DNA of 64,000 nucleotides, taken from contig NZ_CP048602.1 in assembly GCF_012427705.1 (NCBI RefSeq), forward strand, positions 2,542,001 through 2,606,000, in the 5' to 3' direction. Under the pieces are notes generated by a model. That model saw only the letters and a program-made list of their open reading frames with translations, did not search any database and was not told the origin of the DNA. A program made the translations under genes and the position numbers. This document shows positions 56,918 through 64,000 of the stretch, in pieces. Position 1 is the stretch's first letter. Each line of letters begins with the position of its first letter. The stretch comes from Vreelandella piezotolerans. Lineage in GTDB: Bacteria; Pseudomonadota; Gammaproteobacteria; Pseudomonadales; Halomonadaceae.

Positions 56918-57544
56918 CTACATATCTGCCTGCTCTGCTACTGGCGCTAATTTGAGGATCAATTGCAACCGATCACGCACCTCCAACTTCTTGAAAATAG
57001 CACTCAAATGCGCTTTCACCGTTCGCTCGGTGATATCCAACTGGCGGGCCGCTTCCTTGTTGGTAGCACCACGCGCAACCGCGAGTGCAACACCGCGCTC
57101 TCGCTCGGTCAGCAGCCCTAAGTAATCGCTATGCTGGTAGCGGTCATGATCAACACGCTGCTGAAGAGCTTTGAACGTACCGCCAAGTACTTTAGCCAGT
57201 AACTCTTGCCCTACCCAGACTCCCTGGTTCGTAACGACCAGCGCCACTTGGTTGAGCACATCGGCGGCGGCCAGGGTGTGCACATAGCCTCTTGCGCCCA
57301 GATCCAGTGCACTCAGCGCCTCTCGGTCATCAGGGGTGTAGCTAAGCACCACGACAATGGCACCCTGTTCGACTAATTTAGGCAGTAGTGAGGGCCAGCT
57401 CTCGATGGTCGTCGAGAGCCAAGCGAGATCGTTGGGTGATATCTGATGCTCGTAGGTGGCTGGCGTCGAAGCTCCTACATTTTGGAACGCTTTTTTCCAC
57501 CGCGCCTTTAAACTGCCATCTGTTGTGATAAACCAGTGTTTCAT
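56918..57544 (-). CDS. LuxR-type transcriptional regulator with a pseudo-receiver domain
   Basis: 208 residues from 57544 (MKHWFITTDGSLKARW), with GGAG upstream and TGATG overlap with the lapC stop. The C-terminal helix-turn-helix is typical of the NarL/LuxR family (TERERGVALAVARGATNKEA, then RTVKAHLSAIFKKL). The N-terminal 130 residues are laid out like a receiver (VVVLSYTPDD, LDLGARGYVHTLAAAD). The strand that should carry the phosphorylated Asp reads LAWLSTTIESWP, so it is probably not phosphorylated. Lying between the exporter genes and the adhesin, it likely regulates them. Confidence 0.85.
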   Translation of the reverse strand: MKHWFITTDGSLKARWKKAFQNVGASTPATYEHQISPNDLAWLSTTIESWPSLLPKLVEQGAIVVVLSYTPDDREALSALDLGARGYVHTLAAADVLNQVALVVTNQGVWVGQELLAKVLGGTFKALQQRVDHDRYQHSDYLGLLTERERGVALAVARGATNKEAARQLDITERTVKAHLSAIFKKLEVRDRLQLILKLAPVAEQADM

Positions 57545-58974
57545 CAGCGCTCCCCCATGGAATCTCGCCACGCCCTTAAAACAGGTTTCAGCATAAACTG
57601 CATCACCGTTCGCTTACCGGTGACGATATCGACCTGCGCCGTCATGCCCGGTATTACCTGCAGCCGGTCGGCTACGTTTTCATTCTCTAAGCTGCGCACT
57701 CGCACCAGATAAAACGTGTTGCCGTCATCATCGGTGATGGTATCGGCACTGATGTGCTCAAGCTCTGCCTGTAGACCGCCGTAGATGGCATAGTCGTAGG
57801 CGGTGAGCTTGATGGTGGCTGGCTGGCCTGGGTGAAGGAAGGCGATGTCTTGAGGCGCAATCCGTGCTTCCACGAGCAGTTGATCATCGGTAGGCACGAT
57901 TTCCACCACTTCCTGGCCAGGCTGGGCAACACCGCCAATGGTATTGATGTGAATACGCTGCACGATGCCATCCACCGGCGAGCGAATTTCCGTCAGCCGC
58001 ACTCTATCCTGCAGCCCCGTACCCGACTGCTGTAGTGCGTTGAGCTCGCCCAGCGCTTGCGCGAGGTCGTTACGCCACTCGCTTCGACGCTCGGCATCCA
58101 GCTCTCGCAGCTGCGTTTGCGCCTCCTCGACGGCTGCCTGCAGGCGGGCAACCGCTGCATCGGCCTGACTCCTCTCACCAGATGCTCGTGAAACTTCCCG
58201 CTGTAAACGCAGCACCTCGACTTCAGAAACCGCTCCCGAGGCCAGCAGTGGCCGCGTCAGGTTCAGCTCCTGGCTGGCCATGCTAGCCTCACGCGCAGCG
58301 GTATCCCGTCGTGACTCTGCCTCACGCAACTCCTGCTCGCGCTGGCGAACGCGATCTTCTAACACGTTCTTTTGCTCGCGCAGCTCTTCGCGTCGGCTCT
58401 CGTATACCTCACGCTCTTGCATGACGATGTTGGGCACTTCCTGGCGTAGCTCTTCGGAGGGCTCGAAAGCCGTACCGGTCGCCAGCGCACGCAGACGTTC
58501 AGCGCGGGCTTCCAGAGCGAATCGCTGGGCGCGATTTTCACGAAAATCCGAGACGAACCGGGTCGGGTCTATCTGCATCAGCACCTCACCGGCGCTCACC
58601 ATCTGCCCTTCCCGCACCATGATCTGTTCGATCACCCCGCCGTCAAAGGACTGGATACGCTGAAGTTGGCTGGCAGGAATCACCCGTCCAGACCCGCGGG
58701 TCACTTCATCAATAGCGGCAAAGTAAGACCATATCAGCAGCGCCACGATCGCCAACAGGACCGTATAAAGAAACAGCCGCGCCCGAATGGGCTCTTGCTG
58801 CATTCGCGCCCAGTCGGTGTCGCTCGCCCAGTCACGATTGAGGTGCGCGGAGGTCACTCGTTTGGCAAACAGGCGATCCATAAAGGGTCGAAACGGTTTT
58901 TGGCCCTTTTCAGAGAAGCGCCCAATCGCTTCAAAGCCTTTTTGTTCGGATGTCGAGGAGGATTTACGCGCCAT
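57544..58974 (-). CDS. lapC: LapC-type membrane fusion protein (HlyD family) of the adhesin exporter
   Basis: 476 residues: a cytoplasmic tail of about 65, one membrane helix (about 67-87, LFLYTVLLAIVALLIWSYFA), lipoyl halves (IQSFDGGVIEQIMVREGQMV and PVDGIVQRIHINTIGG), a long coiled coil (about 165-330), and a C-terminal beta-barrel. It bridges the ABC exporter and the TolC-type pore. The ATG overlaps the lapB stop (TAATG), so the two are coupled. Confidence 0.93.
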   Translation of the reverse strand: MARKSSSTSEQKGFEAIGRFSEKGQKPFRPFMDRLFAKRVTSAHLNRDWASDTDWARMQQEPIRARLFLYTVLLAIVALLIWSYFAAIDEVTRGSGRVIPASQLQRIQSFDGGVIEQIMVREGQMVSAGEVLMQIDPTRFVSDFRENRAQRFALEARAERLRALATGTAFEPSEELRQEVPNIVMQEREVYESRREELREQKNVLEDRVRQREQELREAESRRDTAAREASMASQELNLTRPLLASGAVSEVEVLRLQREVSRASGERSQADAAVARLQAAVEEAQTQLRELDAERRSEWRNDLAQALGELNALQQSGTGLQDRVRLTEIRSPVDGIVQRIHINTIGGVAQPGQEVVEIVPTDDQLLVEARIAPQDIAFLHPGQPATIKLTAYDYAIYGGLQAELEHISADTITDDDGNTFYLVRVRSLENENVADRLQVIPGMTAQVDIVTGKRTVMQFMLKPVLRAWRDSMGER

Positions 58975-61172
58975 TACGAAGCCCTCCCGATTTGGCCTTT
59001 GCGCAGCGCTTCCACCACGGTATCCCGCGGACCGTCGGCGACGACTTTACCGGCATCCATGACGATGATGCGATCCACCAGAGAGAGTAGCGAGGTACGA
59101 TGCGTTACGACGAGAATGGTTTTGCCTGCTGCGACGTTTTTTAGATTGGCTTTGAACGTCTCTTCACTGGCGTTATCCATAGAGCTGGTAGGCTCGTCCA
59201 GTAATAAGATGGGCGGGTCTTGAACCAACGCGCGGGCAATGGCAACCGACTGTTTCTGCCCACCCGATAGCGCTTGGCCGCGCTCGCCTACCTGCAGATC
59301 GACGCCATGAGGATGGCTGTTGACCAAGCTTTCCAGCCCCGCTAGCTCGATGGCCCGCAGCAGCGCATCGTCATCCACTCGGTCACTACCACCCCCTGCC
59401 ACGATATTGTCACGCAGCGAGCCTGAAAATAGGCTGACATCCTGAGGCACATAGCCTATGTGGCGGCGTAGTTGTAACGGGTCGAGCTGACGAATATCGA
59501 CATTATCGACCAGCACCGCCCCGGCGGTGGGCTGATAAAAACCCAGCACGAGTTTATTGAGCGACGATTTTCCACAGCCAATGCGCCCCAGGAGCGCCAC
59601 TTTTTCGCCCGCTTTGACCGTGACAGAGACATCCTTCAAGGCGTCGCGCTCTTCATTGGGATAGCGTAACGTCACTTTTTCAAGGCGAATATTGCCTGCA
59701 AAGCTGGGCTTTTCTACGTACGCCTTGCCTTCGTGCCGCTCTACCTTTTTATTCATGACCGCATTCAATGACTCTAATGCGGTGGAGGATTGATGATACT
59801 GAGCCAGCAGTGCAGCGGCTTGGCTGATAGGCGCCATGGCTCGCGAAGAGAGCATATAGGCAGCGATCAGGCCACCCTGAGTCAGATTCCCCTGAATGAT
59901 TTGATACACCCCGACGATGATGACGCAAACGGCCACACTATGCTGTGCCCACTGAGCGACGTTAGAGACCGACGTGCTGACCATTTTCAATTGCGCGCCG
60001 GTCTTGGATAGAAAGGCCGACGCTTTTTCCCAATGACGCTGGATGCGACTTTCGGCCCGTAACGCTTTGACGTTTTCCAACTGGGAGATGGACTCGACCA
60101 AGAGCGAGTTACGCTGCGCGCCGACCTCCCAGGTCGTTTGCGAAAGTTCGTGGAGCTTTCCTTGAGCCGCCAAGGCGTAGAGCAATACGAATACGATCCC
60201 AACCAGTACTGGGAGCACGAGCCAGGGGTTGATCAGCGCAATAATGGCGGCAAACATCAGCACGAACGGTAAGTCCACGATGCCTAGGATGGTTGCAGAA
60301 CCGATAAAGGCACGCACTGATTCGAACGACTGAAGCGTGGAGGTGAAGGACCCCGTCGAGGCGGGCCGCTCTTCCAAACGCAGCCCCAGTGATTTGGCCA
60401 TGATACTTGATGAGAGCTTGACGTCTGCCCGGCTGGCGGCCAAGTCGACAAAGCTGCTTCGCATTAGCCTTAGGGCTAAGTCGAAGCAGAGAACGATAAA
60501 AATACCGACGGCGAGCACCCAAAGCGTTTCTGTCGCTTGGTTAGGCACGACACGATCGTAAACATTGAGAACGAATAGGGGCATGGCGATGGCGAATAAG
60601 TTAATCGCCACCGACCCCAGAACGATATCGCGGTAAAGCCGACGATTTTCACGAATAACGCCCCAAAACCAGTGCTGGTCACGGCGTTTTTTAACGCCCG
60701 GCTCGGATGCGTTATCAGCCAAAAACTTTGGGCGAACGTAAATAGCCTCGCCACTATAACCCGCGTAAAGCTCGTCGAGAGAAATGTCGACGTCCGACTC
60801 TGAGAGTTCGGGAAAAATGACGCGGGCTCTTTTCTGCTTAAGATCCAGCCCCAACAAGACACAGGCTCTGCCGGGTTCGAGCAGAAGAATCACCGGGAAT
60901 AGCGCTGGATTCAGTCCAGACAGCCGAGTTTTGGTAATTCTAGCCGTCAAACCCGCCCGTGAGGCAGCTCGCCCAAACACCGAGGGCGTCAATTTGCCTT
61001 GTTCCAACGGCAGGCCTGCCCGAAGTGCTTCCGATGACACTTCATGTTGATGAAAAGAAGCGATTACCTTGAGGCACTCAAGCAGCTCATCACGCCCCTC
61101 TAGTTCATTGGGGCTGATGTCATCCGATCGCGAATGGGGAGCCTCCGCCCTACTCAGGTTTGGTTGTGTCAC
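58974..61172 (-). CDS. lapB: LapB-type ABC exporter for the adhesin, with C39-like domain
   Basis: 732 residues. The N-terminal C39-like domain (about 25-150) lacks the usual QxDCGxA active site and so should only dock substrate. Six membrane helices span about 175-430. The ATPase domain has Walker A LLGRIGCGKSS, signature LSGGQKQSVAIARAL and Walker B ILLLDEPTSSMD. It starts with GTG at 61172, with GAGG upstream. It probably shares an operon with lapC and the LuxR-type gene, and possibly lapE 121 bases upstream. Confidence 0.93.
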   Translation of the reverse strand: MTQPNLSRAEAPHSRSDDISPNELEGRDELLECLKVIASFHQHEVSSEALRAGLPLEQGKLTPSVFGRAASRAGLTARITKTRLSGLNPALFPVILLLEPGRACVLLGLDLKQKRARVIFPELSESDVDISLDELYAGYSGEAIYVRPKFLADNASEPGVKKRRDQHWFWGVIRENRRLYRDIVLGSVAINLFAIAMPLFVLNVYDRVVPNQATETLWVLAVGIFIVLCFDLALRLMRSSFVDLAASRADVKLSSSIMAKSLGLRLEERPASTGSFTSTLQSFESVRAFIGSATILGIVDLPFVLMFAAIIALINPWLVLPVLVGIVFVLLYALAAQGKLHELSQTTWEVGAQRNSLLVESISQLENVKALRAESRIQRHWEKASAFLSKTGAQLKMVSTSVSNVAQWAQHSVAVCVIIVGVYQIIQGNLTQGGLIAAYMLSSRAMAPISQAAALLAQYHQSSTALESLNAVMNKKVERHEGKAYVEKPSFAGNIRLEKVTLRYPNEERDALKDVSVTVKAGEKVALLGRIGCGKSSLNKLVLGFYQPTAGAVLVDNVDIRQLDPLQLRRHIGYVPQDVSLFSGSLRDNIVAGGGSDRVDDDALLRAIELAGLESLVNSHPHGVDLQVGERGQALSGGQKQSVAIARALVQDPPILLLDEPTSSMDNASEETFKANLKNVAAGKTILVVTHRTSLLSLVDRIIVMDAGKVVADGPRDTVVEALRKGQIGRAS

Positions 61173-61293
61173 AAAGACCTCATTACCCTAAAACGCATTA
61201 AGCGACTCGTATTACACACCCAATGGGTAGTGCTTGCCTGCCGCCCTGCGCGGCAGGCTCAGAGGATGGCTAGTTACTCATAGACGCTTGATG

Positions 61294-63102
61294 CTAACCA
61301 TTGGTGACAAAGGCATCACCATACCCCATTCGTTGTAGCGTTTGCTGTAGCGCCTGAGCATCACTGAACGAGGCCACCGGCCCCAGTTGAACGCGATAAT
61401 TTCCCGCCGACGCATACACCCGTGACTGGCTCGTTAGCTGCTCTCCTAACTCAACGCTTAACTGTTGAGCGCGCTCAGCGGCACTTAGCGAGGCGACTTG
61501 AATATAGAGACTGCTCTCGATGGCCTCAGGCTCAACCGCTGCGTTGGCGTACACAGGCGCATCGTTTGGCATTACGACGGGCTCACTCGGCTCGTTGTAA
61601 GCGGTGGTGAGCGTGTCGCTGGACAACGGGGCAGCAGAAATACCGCGGGTGAAATCTTCCAGAGTGAAGCCACGCGGCCCATCGGTAGCGCAGGCCATCT
61701 CAGGGTCTTGCGCTAAATCTTCGTAGCCCAACTCTGCCAAGGTTGGAATGTCTTCACGGACGACTTCCAACGTTTGCATGAGCTGCCCCATGGCGGCCAG
61801 CGTCCGCGCCTGGGCCAATGTTAGGTCGAATTCCGCATTGGCATAGGCGCGGCTGGCCTCGAAGTACTCATTCTCACTGTCCAGCACGTCCAAAAGGGTG
61901 CGCTGGCCAATATCGAACTGCTGCTGGTAAGCGCCACGCACGCGGTCGATGGATTGGCGGTGGTCGTTGAGATAGCGCAACTGCTCATTAAGACGCTGCG
62001 TATCGTTGTAGGCGATTTGTGTCGTCTGACGGACATTGGTACACGCCACTTCACGCTGATTGACGGCCTGCTCGATGCGCGTCGTGGCAGCTTCGAACGC
62101 GGCACTATCAGAACCACCGCGATAGAGGTTCATGCTTGCCACGAGCTGAATGCTGTGCTCATCGCTACGCCCAGCGATCGAGTCGTCTTGGTTATTGGTA
62201 CCGGTACGGCCTTGAATATCCAGGCGTGGCATGAAGGCGGCACGAGCGGCATTTTGCTCAGCACGCTGAACGGCGATGTTCTCAATGGCCGCATGGAAAT
62301 CGGGATTGCCCTCAAAGGCCATTCGCACTGCTTCACTGACATCGCTGGGTAGCTCGTCGGCCAGCGAGGGTGCAGGCGACATATTTTGCGGTGGTAGCTC
62401 ACCGACGATCCGCTGGTAACGAGCCGTCACATCATGCAGGTTCGAAGCTTCGGTCATCAAATTGGATTCGGCCAGCGCCAAACGACCGCTGATTTGCTCC
62501 AGATCCACACCACGTCCAGCGCCGGACAGTGCACGCTCTTCGATCTGCGAGAAAACACGCTGGTGTTCACGATAGTTATCTTGCGCCAAGCGGACCATTT
62601 CTCGGAATCGCAAGACATCTAAATAGGTTTCAAACGCTTCTAGCGCTACCGTTTCGCTGGCCCCCAGCAACTCGAAGTAAGCAATGAGGCGCGCACGATC
62701 CAAGCGCTCTACTTCGCTGCGTGTCGCAAAGCCATCGAATACCATTTGCGTCAGAGTGAGCTCGGCAAAGTCACTGCTGTAACTGCCACGTCCATCGTTT
62801 TGCTGGTCTTGGCGCCCCACCCCGGCCGTCACGTCGATCGACGGCAGGTAGTTACCCTGAGCCACGCGCACATCACTTCCCGCCGCGCTAAAATTGTTCC
62901 ATGCTGCATTGACCTGCGGGTTACTCACGATCGTTTGCTGAATCGTGGTATTGAGATCGGTCATACCAGGCGCGTACAGCGTAGCAGGCAGCTGCTGGGC
63001 AAGCGCCGTCAGCGGTAAACAGGCAAGCGTGGTCAGTGTCCAGGGTCGGACAGCGCGCTGAAGTGAGAGAGGTGTGCGTTTCGTTGTAACGTTGTCTTTC
63101 AT
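61294..63102 (-). CDS. lapE: TolC/LapE-type outer-membrane pore with a C-terminal SPOR domain
   Basis: 602 residues, about 130-150 more than plain TolC-type proteins. Residues 1-35 are a signal peptide. The TolC repeats cover about 50-450 (QQTIVSNPQVNAAWNNFSAA; GQRTLLDVLDSENEYFEA). After an acidic linker (450-528) there is a SPOR-like domain (SSLYIQVASLSAAERAQQL; NYRVQLGPVASFSDAQALQ). SPOR domains bind denuded septal peptidoglycan, so the pore may sit at or favour division sites. The 270-base upstream region is AT-rich; no promoter could be fixed. Confidence 0.9.
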   Translation of the reverse strand: MKDNVTTKRTPLSLQRAVRPWTLTTLACLPLTALAQQLPATLYAPGMTDLNTTIQQTIVSNPQVNAAWNNFSAAGSDVRVAQGNYLPSIDVTAGVGRQDQQNDGRGSYSSDFAELTLTQMVFDGFATRSEVERLDRARLIAYFELLGASETVALEAFETYLDVLRFREMVRLAQDNYREHQRVFSQIEERALSGAGRGVDLEQISGRLALAESNLMTEASNLHDVTARYQRIVGELPPQNMSPAPSLADELPSDVSEAVRMAFEGNPDFHAAIENIAVQRAEQNAARAAFMPRLDIQGRTGTNNQDDSIAGRSDEHSIQLVASMNLYRGGSDSAAFEAATTRIEQAVNQREVACTNVRQTTQIAYNDTQRLNEQLRYLNDHRQSIDRVRGAYQQQFDIGQRTLLDVLDSENEYFEASRAYANAEFDLTLAQARTLAAMGQLMQTLEVVREDIPTLAELGYEDLAQDPEMACATDGPRGFTLEDFTRGISAAPLSSDTLTTAYNEPSEPVVMPNDAPVYANAAVEPEAIESSLYIQVASLSAAERAQQLSVELGEQLTSQSRVYASAGNYRVQLGPVASFSDAQALQQTLQRMGYGDAFVTNG

Positions 63103-63372
63103 GGCCAGAGATCCCTAATGAACGTTTTCGCTACCGATGAGCAAGTCGCCTTTCCTTCGTAACAACGCACGACGCATTGTCACCCCCTGGGCTGCTTACC
63201 CCAACTGAACACTGCCAGGCCAACATGAAGCTGGCTATCGTCGCTGGTGATATGGGCTTAGATAAATCACCCTAACTGGATGATATTAGCTTCAATTAAT
63301 CGTATTAGCGGCAGTGACAAGCTATAAAAACAAAAGTCACAAAAATTTACAATAAGCGGCCAAAAAAACACA

Positions 63373-64000
63373 CTACAGCGCTGGCTCACGCCGTGCTTGA
63401 GGAATCTGTTGAATCGCCAACCCGCACAGAATCAGTATTAAACCCACTAGGGTAGACAGCCGCATTGGCTCACCGACGACCAAGAACAGCAGCAAAAGGG
63501 AGACAGGCGGCGACAAGAAGATCAGATTAGAGACCTTGGCAGTTCGTGAAACGCTCTGCACGGCCATTTGCCAAAGCACGAACGCAACACCCATTTCGAA
63601 GAGGCCGACATACGCACCAGCCCCAAGCGCAGACCACCCGTGCCACTGCAGACCAGGGCCAAAAAGTAACAATAGTGTTAAAACAGGTAACCCAACACTG
63701 AAATTCTGCCACTGCCCTACCAACGGCTGCCGCGCGTCTTTCGCATTGAGCAGCCAGTAAAGCGCCCATACCAGTGTCGATGCCAACGCGAAAACGACCC
63801 CCAAAGGATCTTCGAACGCAACGTTGAAAACCTCTCCTCGGGTAGCAATGACCCAAACGCCGCTGTAAGCCACCAAACCAGCCCCTACATCCGAGCGGGT
63901 GAGACGATGTCCCAGCAGCGGCACTGCCAAAAAAGCCATCGCCAGTGCCCATGTATAGTTGAGCGCCATGGCCTCTTGGCCAGGTAGCCGGTCATAGGCA
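63373..64000 (-). CDS. EamA/DMT-family transporter (C-terminal part; start lies beyond the window)
   Basis: About 209 C-terminal residues of a drug/metabolite transporter, with six hydrophobic helices and the EamA pattern EAMALNYTWALAMAFLAVPLL, then GAGLVAYSGVWVIATRG. The frame stays open upstream of the ATG at 63969 to the window edge (YDRLPGQEA just before it fits the family), so that ATG is internal. The substrate is unknown. It ends 270 bases before lapE on the same strand. Confidence 0.88.
   Translation of the reverse strand, partial: AYDRLPGQEAMALNYTWALAMAFLAVPLLGHRLTRSDVGAGLVAYSGVWVIATRGEVFNVAFEDPLGVVFALASTLVWALYWLLNAKDARQPLVGQWQNFSVGLPVLTLLLLFGPGLQWHGWSALGAGAYVGLFEMGVAFVLWQMAVQSVSRTAKVSNLIFLSPPVSLLLLFLVVGEPMRLSTLVGLILILCGLAIQQIPQARREPAL

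Noticed and set aside
57380..57420. W-[FLM]-[TS]-R c-di-GMP motif in the LuxR-type regulator (WLST seen)
   Set aside because: The arginine is missing and the position (about residue 47) differs from that in VpsT.

Overview
The window looks like a stretch of chromosome from a moderately halophilic gammaproteobacterium, most likely Halomonadaceae (Halomonas or a close relative). That placement is an inference from gene content. It rests on acidic, GC-rich housekeeping proteins, the E. coli-like nudE / yrfG-hslR-hslO-pckA neighbourhood, the nrdR-ribD-ribB-ribH-nusB-thiL-pgpA operon, a pair of genes for the compatible solute glucosylglycerate, several chemoreceptors, and a Pseudomonas-type Lap adhesin system. 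No rRNA, tRNA, CRISPR array, insertion sequence or prophage was seen.

Layout. 1-9.1 kb: the start of tex, msrB, pckA, the hslO-hslR-yrfG operon with nudE divergent, a Gfo/Idh/MocA oxidoreductase and ilvD. 9.2-13.8 kb: two tandem PAS-containing chemoreceptors, both ending in a CheR-tether-like tail. 13.9-23.1 kb: lon, a DUF945-like protein, then the minus-strand nrdR-ribD-ribB(X)-ribH-nusB-thiL-pgpA cluster. 23.4-32 kb: a GH13 sugar phosphorylase (probably glucosylglycerate phosphorylase), dsbG, a YeeE/YedE pair with a persulfide-dioxygenase-like hydrolase, a Cache chemoreceptor, and gpgS with its HAD phosphatase. 32-35.8 kb: a strong candidate small RNA gene, a MotB-like OmpA-domain protein, two lipoproteins (one FlgO-type) and an orphan GT32 glycosyltransferase. 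35.9-43 kb: glyA, a large secreted protein of unknown family, the ybbP-ybbA ABC pair and divergent tesA. 43.0-43.6 kb: a type II toxin-antitoxin pair.

43.7-63.1 kb is a whole biofilm-adhesion system: the LapG protease and the LapD c-di-GMP receptor on the plus strand. On the minus strand lie a giant RTX/VWA adhesin (LapA-like), a LuxR-type regulator, the LapC adaptor, the LapB ABC exporter and a TolC/LapE protein with an extra SPOR domain. LapD at high c-di-GMP should hold LapG away from the adhesin's N-terminal cleavage site. The adhesin reading frame is broken many times, but only inside near-identical repeats. Part of the repeat block (about 54.4-55.7 kb) is a patchwork of two different repeat families, so assembly collapse is more likely than true decay. 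The last gene, an EamA transporter, runs off the right end.

Points most worth a second look: the orphan sRNA at 32.26-32.36 kb; an identical dyad (TGTAGT-N6-ACTACAAT) at the toxin-antitoxin promoter and upstream of pckA; the apparently leaderless toxin mRNA; the TolC-SPOR fusion; the MotB-like/FlgO-like envelope locus; and the degenerate second domain of RibB.
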